64,000 bases of DNA, taken from contig OY986965.1 of NCBI GenBank assembly GCA_963920575.1, positions 17,175,111 through 17,239,110 of the forward strand. The letters run 5' to 3'. Below, in pieces: positions 11,681 through 21,797 of this stretch; the first letter of the stretch is position 1, and each line of letters starts with the position of its first letter. The position numbers and the translations under genes are program-made. The notes below the pieces were generated by a model. The model did not search any database. It was not told the origin of the DNA and worked only from the letters and a program-made list of their open reading frames with translations. The DNA is from Narthecium ossifragum (Eukaryota > Streptophyta > Magnoliopsida > Dioscoreales > Nartheciaceae).

Positions 11681-11785
11681 TTAGAGTAAAATCTTCAACG
11701 TCAATGCTACTACAATTGCAATAAACAGAGCACGCAGCCAGAAAGACATCTTCAAAGCATTCTTCTCCATCTTTTCCATGATGAT
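11681..11785 (-). pseudogene. Possible C-terminal membrane helix of a MULE-linked second gene
   Basis: The minus strand encodes a Lys-rich segment followed by a hydrophobic stretch (SFWLRALFIAIVVALTL) and a stop. Some plant transposons carry, beside mudrA, an opposite-strand GRF zinc-finger protein that ends in a single membrane helix, and this fragment would fit such a tail. The upstream part has been removed by the LTR-B element at 11786, so no GRF residues are visible. The match is weak and could be chance. Confidence 0.3.
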
Positions 11786-13897
11786 CTGTGAGTGTGCCTG
11801 GTCAGCATGGTGTTCGCGTAAAACAGTTGAATTTTCTAAAAAAAAGGGTTTCATACTTAGTAACCGGGCAATGTGCCTAATAAGGTGTGTTGTTCGCGTA
11901 AAACAGTTGAAATTCCTGCAGAAAAAAAACGAAAAAAAAATTAAAATAAAGTAGAGATTGCTATGTGATAAGTGGAAGATATGTTCTTGGCTATAATTGT
12001 GATCTTGAATAGTTGAAGTGTTAAGATATAATTGATGCTCTGAAGCACGTGGAATCCTATTCACCCACAGGAGCATTAAAGTTATTTTTAGTCGTGATTA
12101 AATATGTTAAAGTGTTGAAAATATGTTATGACATGTTTTGATTTACTATGTTTTTATGTGATTATGAGTTGAAAGATTTATTCATGGATACTATTTCTAT
12201 TTCATGCATTGGAGGTAATGAATATTATAATTAATTTCTAATGTCAAGGGAATGTATAGATGTTTGTGGGTGTCATCCCTGAAAACCCTCAGGAGACTAT
12301 AAATCCTCCACTAGGGTAACCCACGGGTTTAAAGGCTTGTTGCACATGCTAAGTGCAATCGTGAGACCTACGAAAGTGGTTAGTTTGATTTATTGCTTTT
12401 TTTTATACTTTCTTTGCTCGAGGACTTGTAAAGTGTAAGTTGATGGGTGTGATGAGTCACTAAATATTCATGATTAAACCCCTTAATTTACCTTTGTTAA
12501 CCCGAGAGTGTTTGTACTTGCTAGTTTGTTAGTTGATTTCAGGTTTAACGAAAATTCAATTTAGAAAATAGAGAAAAAGACTAATATGTTGAAATTACGC
12601 CACTTCGCTGTCAGTTTGAAACGAATTCGACAAAAACTCCAAATAAATCTTAAATTCTTGAAATTTGAAGGACTTCTAGAAGACGTCAAGACGAACAACT
12701 TTCATGTTGGACACGTTGCGAGATTCCATACAGATTAATAGTAGTTTTGAAGATTATGAAGATAAACATATGCTGAAAAACTGGTCCGTCGACGTTCAGG
12801 AAAATAGTCTCCAACTATTCCAGATAAGTCCGAATATTATGCAATTATTGGGATCAGACAGAAGACTTAATAATCTACATCGTTCGTGTTGGACTTGTTT
12901 TCAAATTCTGGCTAGATTGGACTCAGTTGTGACCTAAATAGACTGCTAGGAATTAATCTAGGAAATTCGAGTTGTAATAGAAGTCCAACTTAGCAAGAAC
13001 CCTAATTTTAGGAGTTATCCTATAAATAGGATTATTCCATCCGAATTACTCATCTTTTGGGGAGAAAAATCAAAGAGAAAAGGAGAAGGCTAGGGTTTGA
13101 AGACGGAGATCTTTCCGCGGGGATCGATGGCTTCCTTCCCAACACCTATGGAGCTTTCCTAAAAGTTGAGTAGCTAATTTCTAAACTTAGAGATCTCATG
13201 AAACCCTAATGTAATTTTTTGTATTCTTTGGTTTGAATCTTGTATTCTTCTCAAGACATGATCCTATGAATTTTCTTTTTATTGTTAATAGAGTTGAAGA
13301 AACAGAGTTCCCTTTATGTATTCTTAGTCCTATATGATTTCTGTGATTGATTGTAGAGATTCATAGGATGGTTTTTATGTGATTTATGGTTTGCTAGTGA
13401 GATATGCTATGCTAAGCTAAGATAGGTTGTACCAAGGTCATTAGGAGTAGTATAACTTAAAGTAATTGTAGGACCGAAGACAATCTATGCCAAGAAAGAT
13501 AGGCTATGCCGTTAGAAACATAAATCTTATTTTAGGGATTCATGTGAGCTTGTAGTTATATGATCCATAATGTTTAGAGAATGAGACAAAACGATAACTG
13601 AAGAATACAGAAAGTCAAATTAAGGTCGATTGAGTAAACCCTAAGTATCTCTCTCTTTAGTTTAACAACTTTTACTTGCTTTCATTAGATAGTTTTAGTT
13701 AATTCAAACTTATCATTGCTTCTTTTGCTTAGATTTAGAGTTTGAGAATTGAATTCAATATTTCCAGGTAAATTCCCTGTGGTTCGACTCCGGACTTCAC
13801 CGCTATTTTACCAAGTAGTGTAGTGATTGAATAAGGATTATAAATTTAATATTTGATTGAGTTTGCAATGTTTTAACGATACGTTCAGAACACATCA
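11786..13897 (+). mobile_element. LTR-B copy B3: truncated internal region plus complete LTR
   Basis: The internal part (11786-12449) starts within the tandem-repeat zone (GGTCAGCATGGTGTTCGCG) and is truncated on the left. It is followed by GTAAGTTGATGGGTG as the polypurine-tract position. The LTR at 12450-13897 (1448 bp) runs from TGATGAGTCACTAAATATTC to CAGAACACATCA. A TATA box lies at about 13021 (CCTATAAATAGG), and the motif CCTGTGGTTCGACTCC lies near 13778. There is no coding region. The right flank starts TAGCC; the left duplication cannot be checked because the 5' side is lost. Confidence 0.82.
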
Positions 13898-14675
13898 TAG
13901 CCTAATGGCATGAGGGCGAAGAGAAGTCCATAGGAATCATCCCACTCTATATTTGTGTGCACAACTTTGCCGCTTGTGTGTATAGCGACTAAGTATGAAT
14001 ATAGGAGCGAAAGTCTCGAGAAGTTAAACATGCTCTTTGAGGGATTAAAGATGCTTGAACTGGTGAATCCGAATGGGTCTAGGGTACATAAGCACCTAAC
14101 ATTTGTTTGTTTATCTTGAGAGGTTGATGTCTCAATGCTAGTTCCTATGAGCTTAGTGTAGTAGCTCCCAATCGCAGCTGTGTTTAGTGGTTTACGGCAC
14201 TCAAGCAAGTATGAACTCACACTACAACTAAAAATAAGATGAAGAGAGAAGCGGCAAAGTCGAACCCACCATATGGGAGTGGGAGATATTGGATTTGGAC
14301 TATGATTAGAGTCGAAATTGGGTGTCTATTAGTGGTTCGACCAATTTCTAGTCCAACTAAAATAAGCATATAGAGTCTTAGGGCCAATACTCTATAAATA
14401 CGAGACCTCTAGAGTTTCTGAATCATGAAATTAGTGTGAGACGTCTACGATGGCTCCTTCTCTCCTTCTCCCTCATCTATTCATATGTGAGCGATGTGAG
14501 TGCTGGATGAATGAGAGATGATGTTTTCGTAACATCATCCTACCGTAAGATTCGGTGAGGAGAACATTACAGAAGATGAAAACAAAATAGAAGCTCTGTC
14601 GGATCGATGATCGAAATTTACAACAAGGTACCCTCGAAACAGCTTCCATTAACGCGCTTACTATAGCATGACCTA
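13898..14675. other. Unassigned intergenic DNA upstream of YSL
   Basis: No gene is recognised. ACTCTATAAATACGAGACC at about 14388-14406 looks like a TATA box and may belong to an old LTR fragment rather than to YSL, which starts 600 bp later. A minus-strand frame at 13885-14220 has no recognisable domain. Confidence 0.5.
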
Positions 14676-14713
14676 TTGGGAAGCTCGCCAACCGTGCTAC
14701 TCCATCAAAACTC
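14676..14713 (+). repeat. 38-bp direct repeat upstream of YSL, copy 1
   Basis: It starts TTGGGAAGCTCGCCAACCGT and ends AAAACTC. It is identical to 14764-14801, with an offset of 88 bp. A partial third match (CTCGCCAACCGTG) follows directly at 14711. Confidence 0.93.
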
Positions 14714-14763
14714 GCCAACCGTGGTTTAGACAGTAGCGAGCATTGTTTCCTGAGTGTCCCAGT

Positions 14764-14801
14764 TTGGGAAGCTCGCCAACCGTGCTACTCCATCAAAACT
14801 C
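14764..14801 (+). repeat. 38-bp direct repeat upstream of YSL, copy 2
   Basis: Exact partner of 14676-14713. It lies about 215 bp before the YSL start codon, so it sits in the promoter or 5' untranslated region. Confidence 0.93.
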
Positions 14802-15015
14802 TAGAATTAGAATGGCCACAAGTAGTTACGGAGGTCCTCGTCCTCCTCCATGCATAACCCCCCACACAACTCATCACCTCCTGTACGCCAGATATGTACA
14901 TCTCCAAACCAATTCTCAACCAAAAAAACCATTCAATCCCCATGAAATATTTATGACTCTGTTCTTCTTCCGGCCTCCGTCGACCCATCTTTCTCATTGG
15001 TTCTAGCTCGTTCGT

Positions 15016-17671
15016 ATGGCGTCCGTCTCCGGGTCCGTCAAAAGTATAGATCAGTTCAGCGAAGGAGGCCAATGCAGACCGACCAGCGGAGACTGGCGGA
15101 ACTCGTCGGTTGAGCAGATCTTCGACTCAACGGAGGTGCCGAGATGGACGGAGCAGCTCACTGTCCGGGCATTCGTCGTCAGCTTCGTGCTCGGCATCTG
15201 GCTCAGCTTCATCGTTATGAAGCTCAACCTTACCAGCGGCATCATCCCTTCTCTGAATGTCTCCGCGGGGCTTCTGGGGTTCTTCTTTGTTAAGACTTGG
15301 GCGACCCTTCTCGATAAGACCGGCCTCCTCAAGCAGCCCTTTACTCGCCAAGAAAACACCGTCATCCAGACCTGCGTCATCGCCTGCTCCGGCATCTCAT
15401 TCAGCGGTACCATTCCAACGTATTTCTTATGACTTTACAATATCATAAGTTGAACATATCATGAACTTAACTTCTTGATCTTATTATTAATGTGAGATGA
15501 AATCAAAAAAATATGCTTAGAACTCCAGAATCATTCCATTTTGGATAACATTGGATAGTGAGTGAGGGATACTTCTATAGACTTTTTGTGACATCTCTTC
15601 CTATAAACTTTTACCCCATTAGGTGGATTTGGGAGTTATATTCTTGGCATGAGCAAGCAAGTAGCACACGAATTCGACGAGGCAAATGATGCTATCAACA
15701 CTAAAGACCCTTCCTTGCCATGGATGATCGTTTTCCTTCTTTCTGTAAGCTTTGTTGGCTTGTTCTCTGTTGTGCCATTGAGGAAGGTAAACCCCCATCT
15801 CACCATCTAATAAATTTGTAAGTACTGCATATCTGATCATATTTGCTGTAATCTAATGCCCCCAGTCTTGTTCCTCAGATCATGATCATTGGGTACAGGC
15901 TGACATACCCAACAGGCACAGCCACTGCTCACATCATCAACAGCTTCCACACTCCTCTGGGAGCGAGGCTTGCAAAGTAATAAGAAAACAGAGTAATTAA
16001 ACACTTTTATACCCGTCGAGTATAAAGCTATTAGTGCTGAACTGGTCGTTTGCAATCTGGTTACAGGGAGCAGGTGTCACTCTTGTTGAAATCATTCGGT
16101 GCTAGCTTTTTCTGGTCACTCTTCCAGTGGCTGTACACTGCTGGCAAGGGCTGCGGCTTCTCAAATTTTCCTACCTTCGGTCTCAAAGCTTACCACAACA
16201 AGTGAGTAATACTCAAACTTTCCAAGAACTAAAATAAATAATTGGTTATCAAACGAAGAAACTTTTAACATCATATAAAATGCCTGGAAGAGGTGAGTTC
16301 ATTTATATTGGAACTCTGTTTTTTTTTTTTTTTATAACCTTCAATTACTAGTGTATATATGTGTCCAGGTTCTACTTCGATTTCTCGGCGACCTATGTGG
16401 GCATAGGGATGATCTGCCCGTATATGATCAACATATCGTTGCTCCTGGGATCCATCATCTCATGGGGGTTCCTGTGGCCTTATATTAGCAACAAGAAGGG
16501 AGTCTGGTACGACGCAAGCCTCCCTGCTAGCAGCTTGCATGGCCTCAGTGGCTACAAGGTCTTCATATCCATCGCCATGATCCTTGGCGACGGCCTCTCT
16601 AACTTCATCACCGTGCTCGCTCGGACCGCCTACGATATCCACCAGAAGCGCCGCCAAAGGGATTCCGTGCTGCCCGAGTTCAGGGAACACATGCCGGAGC
16701 CGGTCGAAATCGTCATGAGCTACGACGACCGACGCCGCACGAGTGTCTTCCTTCTAGACCAAATACCTACGTCGATCGCAGTCGGCGGGTACCTGGTCTT
16801 GGGCGCCATCTCCGTCACCGTGGTTCCCCGGATATTTCCCCAGGTGAAGGACTATCACGTCGCCGCCTCCTACCTGTTCGCCCCTTTCCTCGCGTTCTGC
16901 AACGCCTACGGCTGCGGCCTGACCGACTTCTCCCTGTCCTCGAGCTACAGCAAGCTCGCTATCTTTGTCTTCAGCGCGTGGGTCGGTGCCGGCTCCGGCG
17001 GTGTGCTCGCCGGCCTCACGGTCTGCGGCGTCATCATGAGCGTCGTCTCCACCGCATCCGACCTCATGCAGGACTTCAAGACCGGCTACCTGACCCTTGC
17101 GTCGCCGCGCTCCATGTTCATCAGCCAGGTGGTGGGGACGGCCATGGGGTGCGTGATCGCGCCGACCATCTTCTGGGTCTTCTACCAAGCGTTCCCTCTC
17201 GGAGTTGAGGGATCCCAATACCCGGCGCCGTACGCCAAGGTGTACCGCGGCATCGCCATGCTCGGCGTCGACGGCGTCGGCGCGCTTCCGAAGAACTGCA
17301 TCAGCCTCTGCGTCGCGTTCTTCGCTGGCGCCATCGCCATCAACGTGATGAGGGAGGTGGCGAAGCACAGGAGCTGGTGGTTCCACGCGTACATCCCGAA
17401 CGCAATGGGGATGGCGGTGCCATTCTACCTGGGATCGTACTTCGCGATCGACATGTGCGTCGGGAGCCTGATCCTATACGTGTGGGAGAACGTCGACAGG
17501 CGGCACGCGGCGGCGTTCGTGCCGGCGGTGGCGTCGGGGCTGATATGCGGCGACGGGATATGGACGCTGCCGTCGTCGATACTGACGCTGTGGGGGGTGC
17601 GGCCGCCCATGTGCATGAAGTTTTTGTCGGGCACGGACAATTCGTTGGTGGATGCCGTGCTCGGCACCTAA
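15016..17671 (+). CDS. YSL: Yellow Stripe-Like metal-nicotianamine transporter, 5 exons
   Basis: Exons are 15016-15406, 15623-15786, 15879-15976, 16067-16201 and 16369-17671. All introns are GT-AG and the frame is intact to TAA, giving 696 residues, the usual size of the family. YSL proteins belong to the oligopeptide transporter (OPT) superfamily and move iron, zinc, copper or manganese chelated to nicotianamine across the plasma or internal membranes, with proton symport. Family signatures in order: [50 protein letters not shown] (across intron 1), [71 protein letters not shown] and [12 protein letters not shown]. About 14 hydrophobic segments are visible. The N-terminus is short and the Lys-Asn-Leu-Thr context resembles the group containing Arabidopsis YSL5/7/8, but subgroup is uncertain. 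The last exon is very rich in G/C at third positions. The ATG at 15016 is followed by G and no earlier in-frame ATG is plausible. The gene is probably functional. Confidence 0.95.
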
Positions 17672-17811
17672 TTTGAGAACAAACTGTACATGTTTGTATT
17701 GGTGACTTAGCTTCAGGGATGAACCAAGTTATGTTGGGCTTCATTCAATACGTACCATTTTGATCCTCACATGTAGACTTGCAATCAAGTTCTAATGGTA
17801 ATCCGGGTTGA

Positions 17812-17817
17812 AATAAA
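17812..17817 (+). terminator. Candidate poly(A) signal of YSL
   Basis: AATAAA lies 141 bp after the stop codon and 84 bp before the transposon at 17901, so the YSL transcript probably ends before the transposon. Confidence 0.45.
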
Positions 17818-18519
17818 CGGTTGCATTTTGGTACATGAACCATAACAGCAACCCCTTATGACCCAGCAATGACCTACCCAATCTCGTGTTGTTAGCTTTA
17901 CGGCACGTTTGGTTCGCACAAGGAATGGGGGACGGAATGGGAATGGGATTGGGAATGGAAATGAGAATGGGAATGGGATGGGAATGGAATAAGGAATGAG
18001 CTATTACCAATGTGATTTTGTGATATCAGGATTGGGAATAGGAATGAAGCATTACCGTGTTTGGTATACAAACAGAAGCCTGGGAATGGAATAGGAATGA
18101 AGTACAAATGATTAAAATAACCTTGGTATTTAATAAGATGGTTCAAAGAAGCTCATGTTTCTTCAATTTAGGAGCATGGAAAATCACATTTCATCATAAA
18201 GAGTATCTACATCTTTCAATTGCATCCACAGTTTAAATGCTAATCAATATTTAAAATCTTTGTAGAGTAAATTTTTATCATAACCATCAAAGAAATACAA
18301 GCATACATATATACAATTGATGCACCTTCCACCAAAGCAATTCTGGTTATGATGAGAACACAAATTTCCCAGAAACTATTTAGCATCACTGCTATTATTT
18401 CTGTAACCCGTTGGCTTGTTTATTTTTAGAGAAGATTACATCTCAACATTGAATTGAACAAATGAAGGAGCAATTTCCAATCATAGGCCTTTGGACAGGG
18501 GACCTTGACTCTCTCTCTC

Positions 18520-18930
18520 CCTGCATAGGCCTCCTCGCGCATCGACCCGTTGCACGTGTTGCTAGCGTCGCCCACCAGGAAAGTGAGGGCGTAGAGCCGG
18601 TCCCGCGTGGTGCTGGCGTTCTGTGCGATGGCGCTCTCCTTGCTGGCGAGGAGCTCGACGACGCGGCGCCCAATGGGGACGGAGAAGTGGGCGGGGTCGA
18701 TTTACTTCACGGCCTTCGAGGAGTCCACCGTCCAGCTGGGAAGCAGCGTGTAACTGGATCTTCAGTGGCCCGCATGTCGGGTCGTCGTCGGTTCCGGGGT
18801 TGTGGATCACCAGCTCTGCATTGGATTGTGTCACCGTGAAAGCCCGGGCGTAGGAATCCCAGCCGTTGCTGCTGTACATGGTTTGGATGGGGAGCACATC
18901 GACGTCCGTCGCCACCGACACGTTGGTCCG
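18520..18930 (-). pseudogene. Captured DUF642 gene fragment
   Basis: DUF642 proteins are plant cell-wall proteins with two galactose-binding-like domains. Reading the minus strand, 18930-18763 encodes NVSVATDVDVLPIQTMYSS, then NGWDSYARAF, VIHNPG and DDPTCGPL, the end of the first domain. At about 18725-18520, in another frame, come SSKAVK, a stop, IDPAHFSVPIGRRVVELLA, KESAIAQ and VGDASNTCNGSM, the second domain. The sequence between the two domains is missing, which fits capture with an internal deletion. An in-frame TAA breaks the second part. The fragment has high G/C at third positions like YSL. It sits inside the Harbinger-like element, opposite to nothing else, and has no start codon of its own. 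Confidence 0.78.
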
Positions 18931-19354
18931 CTCCGCAGCGACCCCATCATGTTGCCCTGTTCTCGTTGCTCTGTTCTCATTGTTCTCGTAGAAGCGGCCA
19001 TCCAAGCTCGTCGGTCCGAAGCCGTTGGGGACGAAGGTGTTGGGAAGGAAGGGGCAGGGTGGATTGCGGCTGCGTAGTTGGCTTCGATCGGTGCCGGAGC
19101 GACGATGTCGGGGGTCCTGGCGAAGGGGACGTTGGAACTGAAGAAGAGGAAGAGAGAGGGCGGCGCATTGGTGATGGCGGACGGCGCCGGGGGGAGAGAT
19201 GAGTGCGGCAGACGTGCGAGGACGGAGAAGACGGTGCGAGGTCTTGGTATTCTCATGGATCCTTAGTGCCGCCTGGAGCAGCATCTGGGCGGTGGCTTTA
19301 CGCGCGGACGACGGGGTCCTTCCAGGGAAATCCAAGAGCGATGACCCTTCGCGT

Positions 19355-19560
19355 CGGAGGAGAGAAGAAGGGGAGGAGAAGAGAAAGAGAGAAGAGGGAA
19401 GAGGGACGCGGAAGAGAGAAAGAGAGAAGAGGGACGCGGAAGAGAGAAGAAGAGAGAGGAGAGAAGAGAGAAGAGAGAAGAGAGGAGAGAGACGGGGGAA
19501 GAGGGACGGGGAAGATGGAAGAGAAGAAGAGAGAAGAGGGAAGACGCGGGAGATATCCGA
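19355..19560 (+). repeat. Purine-rich GAGAGAAGAGG tract
   Basis: Nearly pure A/G sequence built of GAGAGAAGAG-like units, inside the Harbinger-like element. Long open frames over it reflect composition only. Confidence 0.85.
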
Positions 19561-19776
19561 TCAGGGTAGCTTAGTAATTCTATTCCCTAATCCCCCGATC
19601 ATCTGGAATGGAATGGGCCAGTCCGAGGTATGAGATAGGATTTGTCTATTCCCAAGTTGTCAGGAATGAAGCATTCCATTCCTGGCGTTAAATGCCAACC
19701 AAACATGGGAATGGGATTTGACCCGGGAATTGACCATTCCATTCCCAACATTTTTTTGCAACCAAACATGCCGTTA

Positions 19777-20097
19777 GGGTATGCCACGGTAAAAGCTTAC
19801 AAAATCCAGCAAATTGTGAAGCAAAAGTTGAAGCATGACATGCATGTGCTCCGCATTAGACTTGATCATAGGCTAAGAGCTCCAAAATGTCTTGCCTGCT
19901 TATTCGATTGTTTTTTCCGGAAATTGTGAATAGTCCATTTGGAACAACTTATTTGCTCTCTAATCCACTTAGAAGTTTTTAAAGCATTTAGTCTTTTTTT
20001 TTACAGTTGTAAATTTTTATTACTAAAATGTCCTTTTAACATCCCCATCCTATATTCCCTTCCCGGTGACTGTTCGCATTCCTAGTGACTGTTCATA
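19777..20097. other. Unassigned spacer after the Harbinger-like element
   Basis: No gene. It contains a T-rich run near 19993 and two copies of GTGACTGTTC (20067 and 20085). Confidence 0.4.
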
Positions 20098-20905
20098 TTC
20101 CCGTCGAAAAGTTACTACAAAAAAAACGGAAAGTAACTACCAACAAAACTGAAAAATAACTACAAAAAAAACTAGAAAGTAACTACCAAAAAAACTGAAA
20201 AGTAACTACCAAAATTGAAAAGTAACTATAAATTTTTTACACAATAATTTTTTAATATTTTTAACTACAAAGTGAAAAGTAACTAGAAATATTTAAAAAG
20301 TGATATTCCTGCACAAAAATTGAAAAAAAATGAAAAGTAACTGTATAATTGAAAAGTAATTATAAATATTTTCACAATATTTTTCAATATTTTAATATTT
20401 TAACTACAAAATGAAAAGTAACTACCATAATTTACTAAATTGAAAAGTAACTACCATATTTTTATAATATTAAAAAATAACTACCATAATTTTTTTAGCT
20501 GATTTTTGCTTAAATTTATAGTTACTTTCCATTTTGTACCAAAAATAAAAAATAACCACCATATTTTTACAATATTTTTACAAAAATTGGTAATTTTTTT
20601 CCATTATGTATAATTGTTTCCTTTGGTAGTTACTTTTTGAAAATTTGTATTGCCAGTTACTTTCTATGTCAATTATTTGGTAGTTATTTTTAAAGAATGA
20701 AAAGTAACTATCAAAGTTACTGGCTCATCTTTATTGAGGTAACAAAAAAGATAAATAAAAGTAACCACAAAATTAGAAAGTTACTATAAAAAACAAAAAG
20801 TAACTACCAAAGTTACTAATAACATACACAAAAAAGAAAAATAACCATAAAATTGAAAAGTTAGTACAAAAAAGTAAAAAGTAACGACAAAATCACTGGA
20901 AATTT
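20098..20905. repeat. AT-rich cluster of AAAAGTAACTACC motifs on both strands
   Basis: The word AGTAACTA or its complement TAGTTACT recurs dozens of times at irregular spacing. It is mostly forward in 20120-20480, reversed around 20518-20690 (GGTAGTTACTTTTTG), and forward again to 20905. The sequence is strongly A-rich with no coding frame. The mixed orientation would let the strand fold on itself. Its element class is unknown. Confidence 0.8.
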
Positions 20906-20989
20906 ACTAAAAGGACACACTATGGATTTTTCAAAAAAGAAAAAAAAAAAAAGAAATTCGACATTGTTTTTCCCCACGAATAGCTCCCT

Positions 20990-21660
20990 CCTCTTTGCGA
21001 CGGGGATCTCGAGACGGGCGATGGTCGGCGACGACGACGAGTGATGGTCGGGATCGGCGACGTGCTTGGAGATGGGCTTGGCGGCGACCTCGCGTCGGAT
21101 CCGACGGGATCGGATGGCATCGCGAAGAAGAGGAGGCCGAAGGATGGGAGGGCATCGAAGGGGTGGATCCTGGCGACGGAGATGACGGATCTAGAGGTGG
21201 GGGCGGCGTCGGCGGATCTAGATGTGGATCGATGACGGTGACAGGACCTCGATCAGTGACGGCGACGGATCGGGGAGAAGGCTGCGTGAGAAGGCTCCAG
21301 CTCTGTCGGATATGGAACATCGACGGATCGAGGTGGTGAGCTCGAATCGACGGATGGCGAGACGGAAGTTGGAGTCGGGATCCGGTGACAAGATCGGGAC
21401 GAGATCTGGAGGTTGGAGCTTGGTCCCCGTCGTCGACAGACGGGATGAGATCTGGAGGCGGGATTCGGTGACAAGATCGTCGATGCCCGACGACGGGATC
21501 ACGACGGAGGAGGCGACCTCGGGATCTGGGGGCAGGGCTGGGCGCCGGAGGCGCGGCGGGGGGAGGGGGGGACAGGGACGGCGGACGGCGACGACCTCGG
21601 GATCTGGTGGGGGGATGGCGGGGGGGTTGGGGGGGGGGGGGGGTGAGTCTTCTATCCCCT
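20990..21660. other. GC-rich block ending in a 15-G run
   Basis: An abrupt change from about four-fifths A/T to strongly G/C-rich sequence with many GGATC, GATCTGG and GACGG words, ending in a G run at 21629-21643. Several overlapping open frames on both strands have no recognisable domain and look like composition artefacts. Together with the AT-rich cluster it may form one unclassified non-autonomous transposon. Confidence 0.5.
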
Positions 21661-21797
21661 ATAGATAGTGGTACTAAAACACTTAAGATCTTCCATAGGG
21701 ACCAAATGATAAATTTGTCTGTAATAAGAGACCATTTGACAAATCTCGCTTGTTTTTTAAACGTGTTGATGAGGAAATCTTATCAAAATCAGAGACG

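Larger units (their letters stand above)
2404..11785 (+). mobile_element. Autonomous-type Mutator-like element, dead, ends approximate
   Basis: This stretch holds a mudrA-type transposase gene in pieces and is interrupted by B2 and A2. The left limit is placed where LTR-B similarity stops; the sequence that follows (GGGTTATTTACTTTTGAGTCC region, then short lines about three-letter runs of C) looks like an element terminus, but I did not find a matching inverted copy on the right, nor a 9-bp duplication. The right limit is set by the next LTR-B element at 11786 and may be wrong. The family assignment rests on the transposase, not on the ends. Confidence 0.6.
17901..19773. mobile_element. PIF/Harbinger-like non-autonomous element
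   Basis: Terminal inverted repeats CGGCACGTTTGGTT (left) and CGGCATGTTTGGTT (right, complemented) are flanked by TTA on both sides (17898-17900 and 19774-19776). A 3-bp TTA duplication is the hallmark of PIF/Harbinger elements. Subterminal regions are inverted arrays of GGGAATGG-type repeats (17930-18090 and 19605-19750). There is no transposase. The middle carries a piece of a DUF642 gene and a purine-rich tract. Its length is 1873 bp. The left end lies 230 bp past the YSL stop codon. Confidence 0.82.

Noticed and set aside
13885..14220. 111-codon minus-strand frame upstream of YSL
   Set aside because: It overlaps the end of an LTR-B copy, shows no known domain and has no splice or start context.
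16754..17386. 210-codon minus-strand open frame
   Set aside because: It is antisense to the last YSL exon; high G/C at third positions keeps the opposite strand open. The sequence has no domain.
19199..19633. Arg/Glu-rich 144-codon frame
   Set aside because: It is a translation of the purine-rich tract in the Harbinger-like element.
21222..21668. 148-codon Arg/Gly/Ser-rich frame
   Set aside because: Overlapping frames on both strands of a GC-rich block and no recognisable domain; it is a composition effect.
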